DNA of 64,000 nucleotides from Desulfosporosinus lacus DSM 15449 (lineage in GTDB: Bacteria; Bacillota; Desulfitobacteriia; Desulfitobacteriales; Desulfitobacteriaceae): assembly GCF_900129935.1 (NCBI RefSeq), contig NZ_FQXJ01000007.1:124001-188000 (forward strand). Direction: 5' to 3'. A model generated the notes under the pieces. That model made no database searches. It saw only the letters and a program-made list of their open reading frames with translations, and had not been told where the DNA came from. Below are positions 8,069-16,794 of this stretch, in pieces. A program made the translations under genes and the position numbers. The number at the start of each line of letters is the position of its first letter. Within the stretch, counting starts at the first letter, position 1.

Positions 8069-8158
8069 AGGGGAAAAGATTAAGTTAGGGGCAGAGAAAG
8101 TTAGAGAAGCAACAATAAAGCAGTTGCCAAGAAATTCTATACAAGGGAGATGTAATCG

Positions 8159-9235
8159 ATGGAAACTGAGTTAAGTAATCCTGAACAGTTTGTTCGCCCT
8201 GCTGTTCGTGAGCTGGTTCCCTACGAAACGAACTATATGCCGGAGTGCATTAAACTAGATGCCAATGAGAATCCGTTTCCTTGGCCTAGGGAAATGCGGG
8301 AAGCGTTGCTCGCCGAGAAATTAGCGTTTAACCGCTATCCAGATGGAATGGGTCAGGATCTCAAGAATCGTATTTCTAGGTATACTTCAACCTCTCCGGA
8401 AAGCATTCTAATTGGAAACGGCTCGGATGAGTTGATCCAAATGATTCTGCTCACTTTTGGGGGTGCGGGGAAATCTTTGATTATCCATCCACCGACATTC
8501 GGCATGTATCAGATCTATGCTCGCTTGACGGAAACGGCAGTTGTGCAAGTGCCCTTGTTAAACGGCCTGGACTTGGATACGGAGCGAATGTTAACAGCAG
8601 GCCAAGCCCCAGAGGCTCAGGTAATCATTGTTTGTAATCCCAACAATCCTACGGGATCGCTCTTTCCAAGGAATGAGATTCTTAGACTTGTGAGGGAAAG
8701 CGGAAAAATAGTCGTAGTAGATGAGGCCTACGCTGAGTTTTCAGAGGAAACTCTGATTCCTGAGATAGAAAATTACCCTAACTTAGTGATCATGCGAACA
8801 TTTTCCAAGGCTTTTGGAATGGCAGGACTTCGCTTAGGATATCTATTGGGACAACCGAAAACCATTGCCTTAATCAACAGAGTACGGCCACCCTTCAACG
8901 TCAACTCTTTTAGTCAGAGAGCCGGAATCCTGGCCCTGGATTTTTTAAATGAGTACCAAGGGCAAATCCAGGAAATTAAAGCAGAAACACAAAAATTACA
9001 AGCCGCCTTAAATCTGGTTCCCAATCTAACGGTTTACCCAACGCGAGCAAATTTCATTCTCTTTAAACCGGAAGATCCTGATCAGTGGGCGTCAGAATTG
9101 CTAAAACGAGGTTTTCTAGTCCGGAACATGGGCATGCTTCCTTCTCTTGGCAAATGCCTGCGTATCAGCGCGGGACTTCCAGAGGAAAATAAAAAATTTA
9201 TCCGTGCAGTTCGAGAGATTAGCGTAGGAGCATAA
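8159..9235 (+). CDS. hisC: Histidinol-phosphate aminotransferase HisC
   Basis: This 358-residue fold-type I PLP enzyme converts imidazole-acetol phosphate to histidinol phosphate with glutamate as donor. LDANENPF near residue 30, GNGSDELI, VCNPNNPTGS, DEAYAEF and the PLP-lysine motif TFSKAFGMAGLRLGY are all present and in the usual order. AAGGGAG lies before the ATG. About 90 bases separate it from hisD and 145 from hisB, with no terminator seen in either gap. It fits the operon and the usual family length. Confidence 0.94.
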   Translation: METELSNPEQFVRPAVRELVPYETNYMPECIKLDANENPFPWPREMREALLAEKLAFNRYPDGMGQDLKNRISRYTSTSPESILIGNGSDELIQMILLTFGGAGKSLIIHPPTFGMYQIYARLTETAVVQVPLLNGLDLDTERMLTAGQAPEAQVIIVCNPNNPTGSLFPRNEILRLVRESGKIVVVDEAYAEFSEETLIPEIENYPNLVIMRTFSKAFGMAGLRLGYLLGQPKTIALINRVRPPFNVNSFSQRAGILALDFLNEYQGQIQEIKAETQKLQAALNLVPNLTVYPTRANFILFKPEDPDQWASELLKRGFLVRNMGMLPSLGKCLRISAGLPEENKKFIRAVREISVGA

Positions 9236-9379
9236 CCAACTTTCGGCAGATAAAAATCATATTGGAAGACTCATAAAAAAGAAAGTTCGAATCATTAAAC
9301 CCTAGATGATTTCAAGTAAATATTACGGCTATAATTGCTTAAATATGAATTACACCGGAGTGTAGAAAGGATAGAATAA

Positions 9380-9964
9380 ATGAGAGAAGCTTGTATTGAA
9401 CGGAAAACTAAGGAAACAGAAATCCGCGTGCGCTTGAATCTTGATGGTACAGGAGAGGCTCAAGTAAAGACGGGAATTGGTTTCTTTGATCATATGCTGA
9501 CAGCGTTTGCCCGATTTGCCTATCTGGATCTAATTCTTGAGGCCAGCGGGGATTTGGAGGTGGATGCCCACCATACGATTGAGGATTGTGGGATCGTGCT
9601 GGGGCAAGCACTGCGGGAGGCTTGCGGCGATAAAGCAGGGATTGAACGACTTGGTGAGGCCCTGCTTCCTATGGACGAAGCCCTTGTTCAAGTGGCATTG
9701 GACCTCTCGAATCGGCCCTATCTAGTTTGGGATGTGGATTGTTCAGATGGTATGGTTGGTGAGTTTCCAGTCGAGATGGCAGAAGAGTTTTTCAGAGCGT
9801 TAGCGGTACAGAGCGGGCTTACTTTGCATGTGAGGAAGCTTTCTGGGAAGAACCGACATCATATTTTAGAAGCTGCCTTTAAAGGGGTAGGGAGAGCTCT
9901 GGGACTGGCTCTACGCCAGAACACTCGGTATCGTGGTATCCTTTCAACCAAAGGAGTTTTATAA
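9380..9964 (+). CDS. hisB: Imidazoleglycerol-phosphate dehydratase HisB
   Basis: This 194-residue monofunctional dehydratase has the Mn-binding HIS motifs of the family: FFDHMLTAFARF, DAHHTIEDCGIVLG and, near the C terminus, KNRHHILEAAFKGVGRAL. It dehydrates imidazole-glycerol phosphate to imidazole-acetol phosphate. There is no fused histidinol-phosphatase domain, and no separate one is found in the operon. AGAAAGGAT lies upstream of the ATG. Adjacent hisH starts two bases after its stop. Confidence 0.95.
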   Translation: MREACIERKTKETEIRVRLNLDGTGEAQVKTGIGFFDHMLTAFARFAYLDLILEASGDLEVDAHHTIEDCGIVLGQALREACGDKAGIERLGEALLPMDEALVQVALDLSNRPYLVWDVDCSDGMVGEFPVEMAEEFFRALAVQSGLTLHVRKLSGKNRHHILEAAFKGVGRALGLALRQNTRYRGILSTKGVL

Positions 9965-9965
9965 G

Positions 9966-10601
9966 ATGATTGGAATTGTAGATTATGGACGAGGAAACTT
10001 AAGAAGTGTGGAGAAGGCTTTAGAAAAGGTTGGTTTTGAGGCAACTATTATGGCTTCCCCAGCGGAACTAAGCACTGTGAATGGTCTTATACTTCCAGGC
10101 GTTGGGGCGTTTGCTGATGCAATGCAGGCATTGGAACAAGGGGGATGGATTGAGCCACTCACCCAGTTCGCTCGCTCAGGGCGCCCTTTTTTGGGAATCT
10201 GTCTGGGAATGCAGATTCTCTTTGAGATTGGGGAAGAGCACGGTGAGCACACCGGGTTAGGACTCTTAACTGGCCGAGTGGTAAAATTTCCGCCGGGTAG
10301 AAAGGTTCCCCATATGGGTTGGAATAGTTTGCGACTGGAGCAACCCTCTCATCTACTGGAAGGGATTCCGAATGAATCCTACTTTTATTTTGTTCATTCC
10401 TATTATGCGGAACCTGGTGAGAAGAAGGATATCGTAGCGACCAGCGACTATGGAGTCGTTTTTCCTGCCGTTGTAGGCAAGGACAATGTTTGGGGAGCAC
10501 AATTTCACCCAGAGAAATCAAGTCCTTGGGGACTTCAGATACTAACGAATTTTGGAAAGTGGGTGAATGAGGATGAAACTCTTTCCAGCCATCGATCTTA
10601 A
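9966..10601 (+). CDS. hisH: Imidazole glycerol phosphate synthase, glutamine amidotransferase subunit HisH
   Basis: This 211-residue class I glutaminase feeds ammonia to HisF. It begins MIGIVDYGRGNLRSV; the nucleophile Cys lies in PFLGICLGMQILFE, and the His/Glu pair of the triad in GAQFHPEKSS. The ATG at 9966 is used, with AAAGGAG about 10 bases upstream; an open frame extends 11 codons into hisB but has no signal. The end overlaps the hisA start by about 35 bases, indicating coupling. Confidence 0.94.
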   Translation: MIGIVDYGRGNLRSVEKALEKVGFEATIMASPAELSTVNGLILPGVGAFADAMQALEQGGWIEPLTQFARSGRPFLGICLGMQILFEIGEEHGEHTGLGLLTGRVVKFPPGRKVPHMGWNSLRLEQPSHLLEGIPNESYFYFVHSYYAEPGEKKDIVATSDYGVVFPAVVGKDNVWGAQFHPEKSSPWGLQILTNFGKWVNEDETLSSHRS

Positions 10602-11361
10602 AGAGGGAAAAGCGGTACGCCTTTTACAGGGACGGATGGAAGATTCTACGATTTACGCAGATAACCCTGTTGATGTTGCTAAAGAATTTGAGAATCAAGG
10701 TGCCGAGTATTTACATATGGTTGATCTGAATGGCGCATTTTCTGGAAAACCAATGAATGACGAAACCATACGGCGGATTGTGAGAAGTGTATCGATGAAA
10801 ATTCAAGTAGGTGGTGGAATCCGCACGATGGAGCGGATTACAGAGCTTTTAGAGTTAGGGGTTGAACGGGTGATTTTGGGAACAATCGCCGTCAAAAACC
10901 CGAAATTGGTCGCCGAAGCAGCACGTCGGTATGGGAAACGAGTTATTGTGGGGATTGATGCCAAGGATGGCTTGGTTGCAGTTCAAGGTTGGGCGGAAGC
11001 CACAGAAATGCAAGCAGTAGACTTAGGGAAGGCTATGAAAGCTGTGGGAATCGAAAGCGTGGTTTTCACAGATATTTCGCGTGACGGAATGCTCCAAGGA
11101 CCTAATATCGACAGCACTGTACAGATGGCCCAGGAAACTGGCCTATCCGTGATCGCCTCTGGTGGAATTTCTACGTTAGATGATCTGCGAAAGTTGGAGG
11201 CTGAGGCGCTTAGAGGAGTTTTTATCGAGGGTGCTATTACAGGAAAAGCTCTCTATAGCGGGGCTTTCACTTTGAGGGAAGCTTTAGAGGCTACTGGTGG
11301 AAGATCGAGTGATAAGAAACAGAAATATGTAGCACCAAGCGAATCAGTAAAACAGGATTGA
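10567..11361 (+). CDS. hisA: ProFAR isomerase HisA
   Basis: This TIM-barrel enzyme converts ProFAR to PRFAR. The catalytic aspartates are in FPAIDLKEGKAVRL and VVFTDISRDGMLQGPN. The phosphate-binding glycines are in QVGGGIRTM and IASGGISTL. At 264 residues it is slightly longer than the usual 240-250, owing to a polar Lys/Ser-rich tail after residue 240. ATG 10567 is preceded by GGAAAG; ATG 10573 two codons later is the alternative. It overlaps hisH. Confidence 0.94.
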   Translation: MRMKLFPAIDLKEGKAVRLLQGRMEDSTIYADNPVDVAKEFENQGAEYLHMVDLNGAFSGKPMNDETIRRIVRSVSMKIQVGGGIRTMERITELLELGVERVILGTIAVKNPKLVAEAARRYGKRVIVGIDAKDGLVAVQGWAEATEMQAVDLGKAMKAVGIESVVFTDISRDGMLQGPNIDSTVQMAQETGLSVIASGGISTLDDLRKLEAEALRGVFIEGAITGKALYSGAFTLREALEATGGRSSDKKQKYVAPSESVKQD

Positions 11362-11375
11362 GGAGGGGATGAGAC

Positions 11376-12137
11376 ATGTTAAGCAAGCGGATCATTCCCT
11401 GTTTAGACGTCCATGAGGGGCGTGTGGTTAAGGGAACCAATTTTGTGCAGTTACGTGATGCGGGGGACCCAGTGGAACTCGCAGCTCTCTATGACCAAGA
11501 AGGTGCTGATGAGTTAATTTTCTTAGATATAACTGCTTCGTCTGATAACCGAGAAACAATGGTTGATGTAGTACGCCGAACAGCCGAGCAAGTTTTCATT
11601 CCCTTCACCATTGGGGGCGGACTGCGGACTATCGGGGATATTCGCCGCATGCTTAGGGCGGGGGCGGATAAGATTGCTTTAAACACTTCTGCGGTTCAGA
11701 ACCCCAGGCTTATTCAAGAAGGGGCCCATGCTTTTGGGAGTCAGTGTATTGTCGTGGCTATTGATGCTCGAAGCAACGCACCAGGTCAATGGGAAGTGTA
11801 TATTCATGGTGGAAGAACAGCGACCGGCAAGGATGTCTTGGAATGGGCAGCAGAGGCGGAAGCTCTTGGTGCGGGAGAAATCCTCTTGACTTCCATGGAT
11901 CGCGACGGAACTAAGATGGGCTACGAATTAGAATTGACTCGGGCTGTGAGTCGAGCCGTGTCCCTGCCCGTCATAGCGAGCGGTGGGGTTGGAACCTTAG
12001 AACACTTAGCGGAAGGACTCACCTTAGGGGAAGCGGACGCCGTCTTAGCGGCTTCGATCTTTCATTACAAGGAGTACAGCATAGAGGAAGCTAAACGGTA
12101 TCTGGCGCAACGGGGAATCTTAGTGCGACATTCGTAG
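11376..12137 (+). CDS. hisF: Imidazole glycerol phosphate synthase cyclase subunit HisF
   Basis: This 253-residue TIM barrel partners HisH. It uses PRFAR and ammonia to make imidazole-glycerol phosphate and [20 protein letters not shown] holds the catalytic Asp at position 11, and [15 protein letters not shown] and [13 protein letters not shown] are the other signature loops. GAGGAGGGG precedes the ATG by 8 bases. Fifteen bases after hisA. Confidence 0.95.
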   Translation: MLSKRIIPCLDVHEGRVVKGTNFVQLRDAGDPVELAALYDQEGADELIFLDITASSDNRETMVDVVRRTAEQVFIPFTIGGGLRTIGDIRRMLRAGADKIALNTSAVQNPRLIQEGAHAFGSQCIVVAIDARSNAPGQWEVYIHGGRTATGKDVLEWAAEAEALGAGEILLTSMDRDGTKMGYELELTRAVSRAVSLPVIASGGVGTLEHLAEGLTLGEADAVLAASIFHYKEYSIEEAKRYLAQRGILVRHS

Positions 12138-12168
12138 TTCGATATAGATAGAAAGGTTTGAGATATAT

Positions 12169-12840
12169 ATGGATGCAAATGAAATACAAGCTTTAGACTT
12201 ATCGAAGATCCGCTGGGATGCTCACGGGCTTGTTCCTGCGATTGCTCAGGATGTGGAGACTAGGGAAGTTTTAATGCTGGCATATATGAATGAAGAGTCC
12301 TTAGGTCGGACTCTGATTGAAGGGAAGGCTTGTTATTATAGCCGAAGTCGACAATCTCTGTGGCTGAAAGGGGAAACCTCAGGACATTTCCAGGAGATCG
12401 TGGATATTAAATTTGACTGTGATCAGGACGCCTTACTTCTGACTGTGAAGCAAATCGGCATGGCTTGCCATGAAGACTATTTCTCGTGTTTTCACTATGA
12501 TCTGACCAGGGAAGGATTTAAGGGAATTGGAAAGCCTGAAGTAAGGCCTGAGCCTACACTGGGAAGGACCCTAGAGCTGTTGACAGATGTGATTCATTCC
12601 AGAAATCAGGAACGGCCTGAAGGAGCCTATACCACCTATCTCTTTGAAAAAGGGATTGATAAGATCCTTAAAAAAGTCGGAGAAGAAAGTGCGGAAGTGA
12701 TTATCGCCGCCAAGAATGCTGATCCCGAAGAGATAAGGTGTGAAGTATCGGATTTGTTCTATCATGTGTTAGTGATGCTTGAAGAGCGCGGGGTTGGAGT
12801 CAGTGAGGTAGCCAGGGAGTTGTTTGAGCGGCGTAAGTAG
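12169..12840 (+). CDS. hisI: Bifunctional phosphoribosyl-AMP cyclohydrolase / phosphoribosyl-ATP pyrophosphatase HisIE
   Basis: This 223-residue fusion carries out steps 2 and 3 of histidine synthesis. The N-terminal cyclohydrolase half shows MLAYMNEESL, YYSRSRQSLWLKGETSGH and the Zn/Mg site FDCDQDALLL with ACHEDYFSCF. The C-terminal helical pyrophosphatase half (from about 125) shows YTTYLFEKGIDKILKKVGEE and EIRCEVSDLFYH. It closes the operon and is followed by a terminator. With it, all steps except histidinol-phosphate phosphatase are encoded here. Confidence 0.95.
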   Translation: MDANEIQALDLSKIRWDAHGLVPAIAQDVETREVLMLAYMNEESLGRTLIEGKACYYSRSRQSLWLKGETSGHFQEIVDIKFDCDQDALLLTVKQIGMACHEDYFSCFHYDLTREGFKGIGKPEVRPEPTLGRTLELLTDVIHSRNQERPEGAYTTYLFEKGIDKILKKVGEESAEVIIAAKNADPEEIRCEVSDLFYHVLVMLEERGVGVSEVARELFERRK

Positions 12841-12866
12841 GATGTCAAATTTAATAGTTTGAAACA

Positions 12867-12899
12867 AACAAAGTTGGAGTAGAGTTCCAGCTTTGTTTT
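12867..12899 (+). terminator. Terminator of the his operon
   Basis: AACAAAGTTGGA pairs with TTCCAGCTTTGTT (one mismatch), followed by TTTTATAT. It comes directly after hisIE. Confidence 0.8.
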
Positions 12900-13017
12900 A
12901 TATACACATTGGTTCATTAAACGCGCCTAAGCGGTATTAATAGATTATCTTTTAATATGGCAGTACAGGGTGTACAATGTTTAAGGTATAGATGACATTA
13001 ATAATGGAGTATAAAAT

Positions 13018-14013
13018 ATGCAAACTTTTTTGACTAAGTTTAACCAATGGTTAAATAGGTATATGTTTGTAATGGTAACAGCTGGAATCGCCGTTGGATT
13101 CTTCATTCCGCTTATAAATTCACCGCTTATCAGTGCCTTAGCAACAGGTTTATTTGCCTATATGACCTTTATGAGCGCCTTACGTACAACCTTTCAGGAT
13201 GTTGTTCGTATTTTAACGAAACCTCTTGTTCCTTTATGGAGCATGTTTTTGATCCATGGCATTTCACCGCTTGTTGCCTGGGGGGTAGGACTCTGGATCT
13301 ACCCAGATAATTTCTACATGCGCTTAGGTCTTTTACTTGGTTCCACTATCCCGATTGCGGTCACTTCGGTTATTTGGACCACGATTGCTAATGGAGATAT
13401 TGCACTCGCATTGGTGACGGTGACTCTGGATACTTTACTGATCCCTATCTTGTTTCCAGCCTTTTTTATAATTATTCTTGGAACAAGTATTGCTATCGAT
13501 TATGGAAACATGGTATTGCGGCTACTCTTAATGGTTACTATCCCGAGCATCCTTGGAATGGTAATTAATGAAATAACTAAAGGGAGGTTGGAGAACTTCT
13601 CTGTTTCAGTAGGAGGAGTAACTTCGAAGATTGCTAGCTTCTTCGTTGTCTTTCTCAATTCTGCTGTTGTTCTTCCGAATATAAAATGGGATATTTCGGC
13701 AGTCAAAATGATGATCGTCGTTGTGGGATTAGTCTCTGCTAATTATCTGATTGGGTTTTGCGGGAGCTATCTTTTAAAAGATCGGCGGCAAGAGGTTGTA
13801 ACTGCCATGATCTTTAATGTAGGAATGCGCAATACAGGCTTTGGTTCTGTTATAGCCATTTCTTATTTTCCGGCTACAGTTGCCTTACCTATTGTCTTAA
13901 CACTTCTCTTTCAACAACCGATTGCGGCGGTCGTTTCGAAGGCTATAATGAAATTTAATCATCAGGATCGTATAATAAGACCCGAGGAAGGCACACTAAC
14001 CAGGTCCAGTTAG
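13018..14013 (+). CDS. Bile acid:sodium symporter (BASS/SBF) family membrane protein
   Basis: This 331-residue protein has nine to ten hydrophobic segments. The opening YMFVMVTAGIAVGFFIPL, the GLLLGSTIPIAVTSVIWT stretch and the late NVGMRNTGFGSVIA (two crossing-helix-like glycine/asparagine regions) match the SBF/BASS fold used for sodium-coupled uptake of organic anions. The real substrate of bacterial members is mostly unknown. Monocistronic, between the his terminator and a convergent secreted-protein gene; the shared hairpin at 14106-14133 ends both. No strong ribosome-binding site (ATGGAG only), so the start is moderately sure. Confidence 0.8.
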   Translation: MQTFLTKFNQWLNRYMFVMVTAGIAVGFFIPLINSPLISALATGLFAYMTFMSALRTTFQDVVRILTKPLVPLWSMFLIHGISPLVAWGVGLWIYPDNFYMRLGLLLGSTIPIAVTSVIWTTIANGDIALALVTVTLDTLLIPILFPAFFIIILGTSIAIDYGNMVLRLLLMVTIPSILGMVINEITKGRLENFSVSVGGVTSKIASFFVVFLNSAVVLPNIKWDISAVKMMIVVVGLVSANYLIGFCGSYLLKDRRQEVVTAMIFNVGMRNTGFGSVIAISYFPATVALPIVLTLLFQQPIAAVVSKAIMKFNHQDRIIRPEEGTLTRSS

Positions 14014-14105
14014 AGATCTTTGAATATCACATCCTATGTGCCCATAGAGACCATATGATGTATTTAGAAGATTGATTATAGGAATACAGTTGAAGTCTGA
14101 CTAAT

Positions 14106-14133
14106 AAGGCTGGAAGCTAATGCTTCCAGCCTT
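14106..14133. terminator. Bidirectional terminator between convergent genes
   Basis: This is a perfect 12-bp stem, AAGGCTGGAAGC / GCTTCCAGCCTT, with loop TAAT. The stop codon of the minus-strand gene (14117-14119) lies inside the hairpin. The same 12-bp stem recurs at 51423-51454 with another loop. Confidence 0.75.
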
Positions 14134-14659
14134 GCCCATGGAGTGCCCTTTTTATGATGTTGCGTTTTAACATAAAGTCTTGAATCTCAATCCTTTTCCC
14201 ATTTGGATCTATCAACCACTCTTTTTGCACCACACAATAAAAGCCCGTAACCCCCATTTCATCTGCTGTAAGTTCAATCGCATTAGGAATCGGTATGGTT
14301 GGGGAATAAACTACTGCCAAAGCTTGATGCCATGTCCATCCCAGTTTATCACCGGATAAATATTCCCATAGATCAACTTTCTGCCATGCCCCGGCACTTG
14401 ATGGCAGGTTTCCCTGAATCATGGGATCGAAGAGTTTGTCCCATTTTCGCTCAATAAAAATAACATCCGTTGCTTTCCAATCAAAAGTAGTTGGAGGTAA
14501 CCCTTGCATAAAGGCTTCCCAATTAGCTAAAGTTCCTTTAAACGTCCGTGCTTGAGCGTTATAGCCATACTCATCAGTTTGCGCAGATGCAGCACTAGGA
14601 AAAGAAAACATTATTATAAGAAGCAAAACCATGAAAAGAGATTTTTTTCGAGTTTTCAT
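14117..14659 (-). CDS. Secreted protein of unknown function
   Basis: This 180-residue protein has a clear Sec signal peptide (MKTRKKS, hydrophobic core, cleavage near AASAQ at about 26). The mature part is rich in Trp and aromatic residues (WEAF, FDWKATDVIF, WEYLSGDKLGWTWHQ) and has no recognised catalytic motif, lipobox or membrane anchor. It is likely released or wall-associated. GGAGGTCC precedes the ATG. I do not recognise the family. It converges with the BASS transporter and nothing nearby hints at a role. Confidence 0.75.
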   Translation of the reverse strand: MKTRKKSLFMVLLLIIMFSFPSAASAQTDEYGYNAQARTFKGTLANWEAFMQGLPPTTFDWKATDVIFIERKWDKLFDPMIQGNLPSSAGAWQKVDLWEYLSGDKLGWTWHQALAVVYSPTIPIPNAIELTADEMGVTGFYCVVQKEWLIDPNGKRIEIQDFMLKRNIIKRALHGQGWKH

Positions 14660-14909
14660 TACGGACCTCCTTTAAAATTAAGGTTTATATCATGGTAATA
14701 TTATACAATTATGACATGCCGAATTCCTGAATATTATAGGAAATAATGTCGATAAACGACTATCTCCTTTGAATAATTAAATTGGGCTTTTTTAGATAAA
14801 ATACTTTACATCTATCTGTAATGAATCTAAGATTTGTTGTATAACATTATCCAATATCCAACTTATTTATAGAAAGGCTTAATGCTAAATTTCTAATTTT
14901 CGTAAATGT

Positions 14910-14984
14910 ATGCCAGATGCATTAAAGCACCCTATCGTGACTTTTACAGTCTAACTCGATAGGGTGCTTTAATGCATCTGGCAT
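14910..14984. repeat. 28-bp perfect inverted repeat with 19-base loop
   Basis: The arms 14910-14937 and 14957-14984 are exact reverse complements (beginning ATGCCAGATGCATTAAAG); the loop contains GACT...AGTC that could add a small inner stem. It lies 16 bases past the stop of the minus-strand glycosyltransferase. No T-run follows on either strand, so it is an atypical terminator at best. The rest of the 14660-15000 gap is AT-rich, with no gene seen. Confidence 0.9.
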
Positions 14985-15000
14985 GGTTATTGTTTTAGAT

Positions 15001-16245
15001 TTAAGGCCTTGCAAAGTGTTCCATGATTTTTGCCCAAATACGTTGTGTTTCAAGGAATTCGCGATTATGCTTTTCAACATTTTTATGGTATTTCTCCAAT
15101 TCAGCTAAGACTTTAATAAAATCCGGCTTCCCGAAATAAGCGCATATTTTTGGTAATATCTTGTTAAGTTGTTCGCGCATCTCTTCAATCTTTTCCTCGT
15201 AATGATCTCTTTGTGTGATGTAGAGCAGTAATGGCTTATAACGAATCCAACCTATACAGGCCTTGTAAAAGCGAGTGGTAATTTGCTCGGTATCAGCCTT
15301 TATAAATTTTAATCGGAGTGGGAGAACACCTTCTAGAAGGTCATTGTAAGTTGAGAACCCGTCATGAAATGTGTAACATGGCACGCGCAAAACTTTTCGT
15401 TCGCTAAGGCAGGTACTTAAAAAGGTATCCTCACCTCTAGCTCCTGGCGGATTGTAAAATGGAAAAATACGACGAGAATCGGTAAGGTTGATACACAGAT
15501 TAGCACCTGAGATGAATTTAGAATGGTTTATTTCCTGAACCTCTATGGCATGAGGGCTAGTCAATATCTTTGTATCAGCGTAGGTTACTCCGCCATTTTC
15601 CATAACAGTTTTCAAAGTATCCCAGTTAATGATATCATTGCTGATTGCCTCGATGAATGAACGGAAATCCGCTTCGGTCATAGTGTCATTAAACTCTATA
15701 TGGGGAATAGGAGATATATAGCCGCAATGATTCCCATGGGTGATGTCTGCTTGAGCAATATATTTAAGATGGCCTGTCAGGACCTCCTGGCCTCCCCAAA
15801 TTGCTGTATTACGAGTATTGGTCACTGCCAGCGGGTATTCGTCGTCGTCCAGAAAAACCAGATAATCCATATTGTGCTTAATAGCGTTATATAGCACAGC
15901 GTTACGTTTGGCTGCATACCCCTTACCAAAGATCAAGGGAACTTCACTAAAATTGATGACGTTTTCTCGAATTAAATAGTCAATTTCTTCTTTTATAGCA
16001 ATGCTACCAATAAAATTGCTGCTATCAATCTGTTCTGCTAGTTCTGGGTGTACATTGGTGTAGTCAGTTATTTTAGTTTTATGATAATCGAGATCATATG
16101 CTACAAAAAGATTTAAACTAATACTTTTGTTTTCTACCAACCCGGATTCCTTCCAGGTGTGTATATAGGTTCTCAGCACCTTTTGAAAGCTCTTTCTCCC
16201 AGTCGTAAAACCGATACCAACTTTTATAATTTTGTCCTTGTGCAA
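15001..16245 (-). CDS. Glycosyltransferase (GT-A fold) of unknown acceptor
   Basis: This is a 414-residue soluble protein. The GT-A nucleotide-sugar/metal motif appears as YLVFLDDDEYPL at about residues 125-136, preceded by GKGYAAKRNAVLYNAI, the usual donor-site helix. A later GARGEDTFLS matches the ED motif of the acceptor/catalytic region. The C-terminal 100 residues are charged and predicted helical. The overall layout resembles family 2-like glycosyltransferases, but the sequence is divergent and I cannot name donor or acceptor. Monocistronic; starts with ATG after GGGAGCG. Neighbouring genes are accessory, so a surface glycan role is only a guess. Confidence 0.7.
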   Translation of the reverse strand: MHKDKIIKVGIGFTTGRKSFQKVLRTYIHTWKESGLVENKSISLNLFVAYDLDYHKTKITDYTNVHPELAEQIDSSNFIGSIAIKEEIDYLIRENVINFSEVPLIFGKGYAAKRNAVLYNAIKHNMDYLVFLDDDEYPLAVTNTRNTAIWGGQEVLTGHLKYIAQADITHGNHCGYISPIPHIEFNDTMTEADFRSFIEAISNDIINWDTLKTVMENGGVTYADTKILTSPHAIEVQEINHSKFISGANLCINLTDSRRIFPFYNPPGARGEDTFLSTCLSERKVLRVPCYTFHDGFSTYNDLLEGVLPLRLKFIKADTEQITTRFYKACIGWIRYKPLLLYITQRDHYEEKIEEMREQLNKILPKICAYFGKPDFIKVLAELEKYHKNVEKHNREFLETQRIWAKIMEHFARP

Positions 16246-16395
16246 TTAATCGCTCCCTTTTGAAACTACATATTCTTTACCTGAATAATTAATGTAATAT
16301 CTGCATGCCTGTTACTAAAGTAAAGTAATCAGTTCCACAAAATTTAAAGTAGGTGCTCTCCTTGCTGCCGTTGACAAGAGCTTAAAATTGGAGCA

Positions 16396-16521
16396 TTACG
16401 GCAATAGACTTATACCCACAAGTAATAAAGCTGATAAACCAAGGAATATCAATATATGCTTTAAACCCTTAATAGTTTTCATGATAAGCACGATTCTTTC
16501 GCCTGCCTTTCGTAACCTCAT
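16396..16521 (-). CDS. Possible 41-residue membrane peptide
   Basis: A short frame reads MRLRKAGERIVLIMKTIKG followed by a hydrophobic segment (HILIFLGLSALLLVGISLL) ending at the stop. AAGGAAG lies about 11 bases upstream. The basic-then-hydrophobic pattern fits a single-pass small membrane protein. No homologue is recognised, and chance in an AT-rich gap (16246-16554, otherwise empty) is quite possible. Confidence 0.3.
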   Translation of the reverse strand: MRLRKAGERIVLIMKTIKGLKHILIFLGLSALLLVGISLLP

Positions 16522-16554
16522 GTCTGAAGCATCTTCCTTAAAGAATATTAAAAG

Positions 16555-16770
16555 CTAACATTTACTTGATTTCAAAGGATAAAGATTAGTTCGCTTTTCT
16601 AAGTGAGCCTTCATTATGCCCGTTAAAGCATGATCTGTCTTCGTACAAATTCTCTTTACCTCGTAGTGGACCCCCATCACACCGCTAGTATCCACATGAG
16701 CTTGTGCAATTCCATTTTTGATAATGTTCAAACTAGTGTCAGGGGTAGTTTCCTTGATAGCTTTAGCCAT
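16555..16770 (-). CDS. Small protein of unknown function (71 residues)
   Basis: It follows the DUF1836-like gene by 24 bases on the same strand with a good AAGGAGG site 9 bases before the ATG, so it is likely translated. The sequence is polar, with two Cys (at about 42 and the C-terminal residue 71), GVMGVHYEVKRICTKTDHAL in the centre and no signal peptide or membrane segment. I recognise no family. Its pairing with a putative regulator is the only contextual hint. Confidence 0.6.
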   Translation of the reverse strand: MAKAIKETTPDTSLNIIKNGIAQAHVDTSGVMGVHYEVKRICTKTDHALTGIMKAHLEKRTNLYPLKSSKC

Positions 16771-16794
16771 TGAATAATGCCTCCTTTAGTCATT

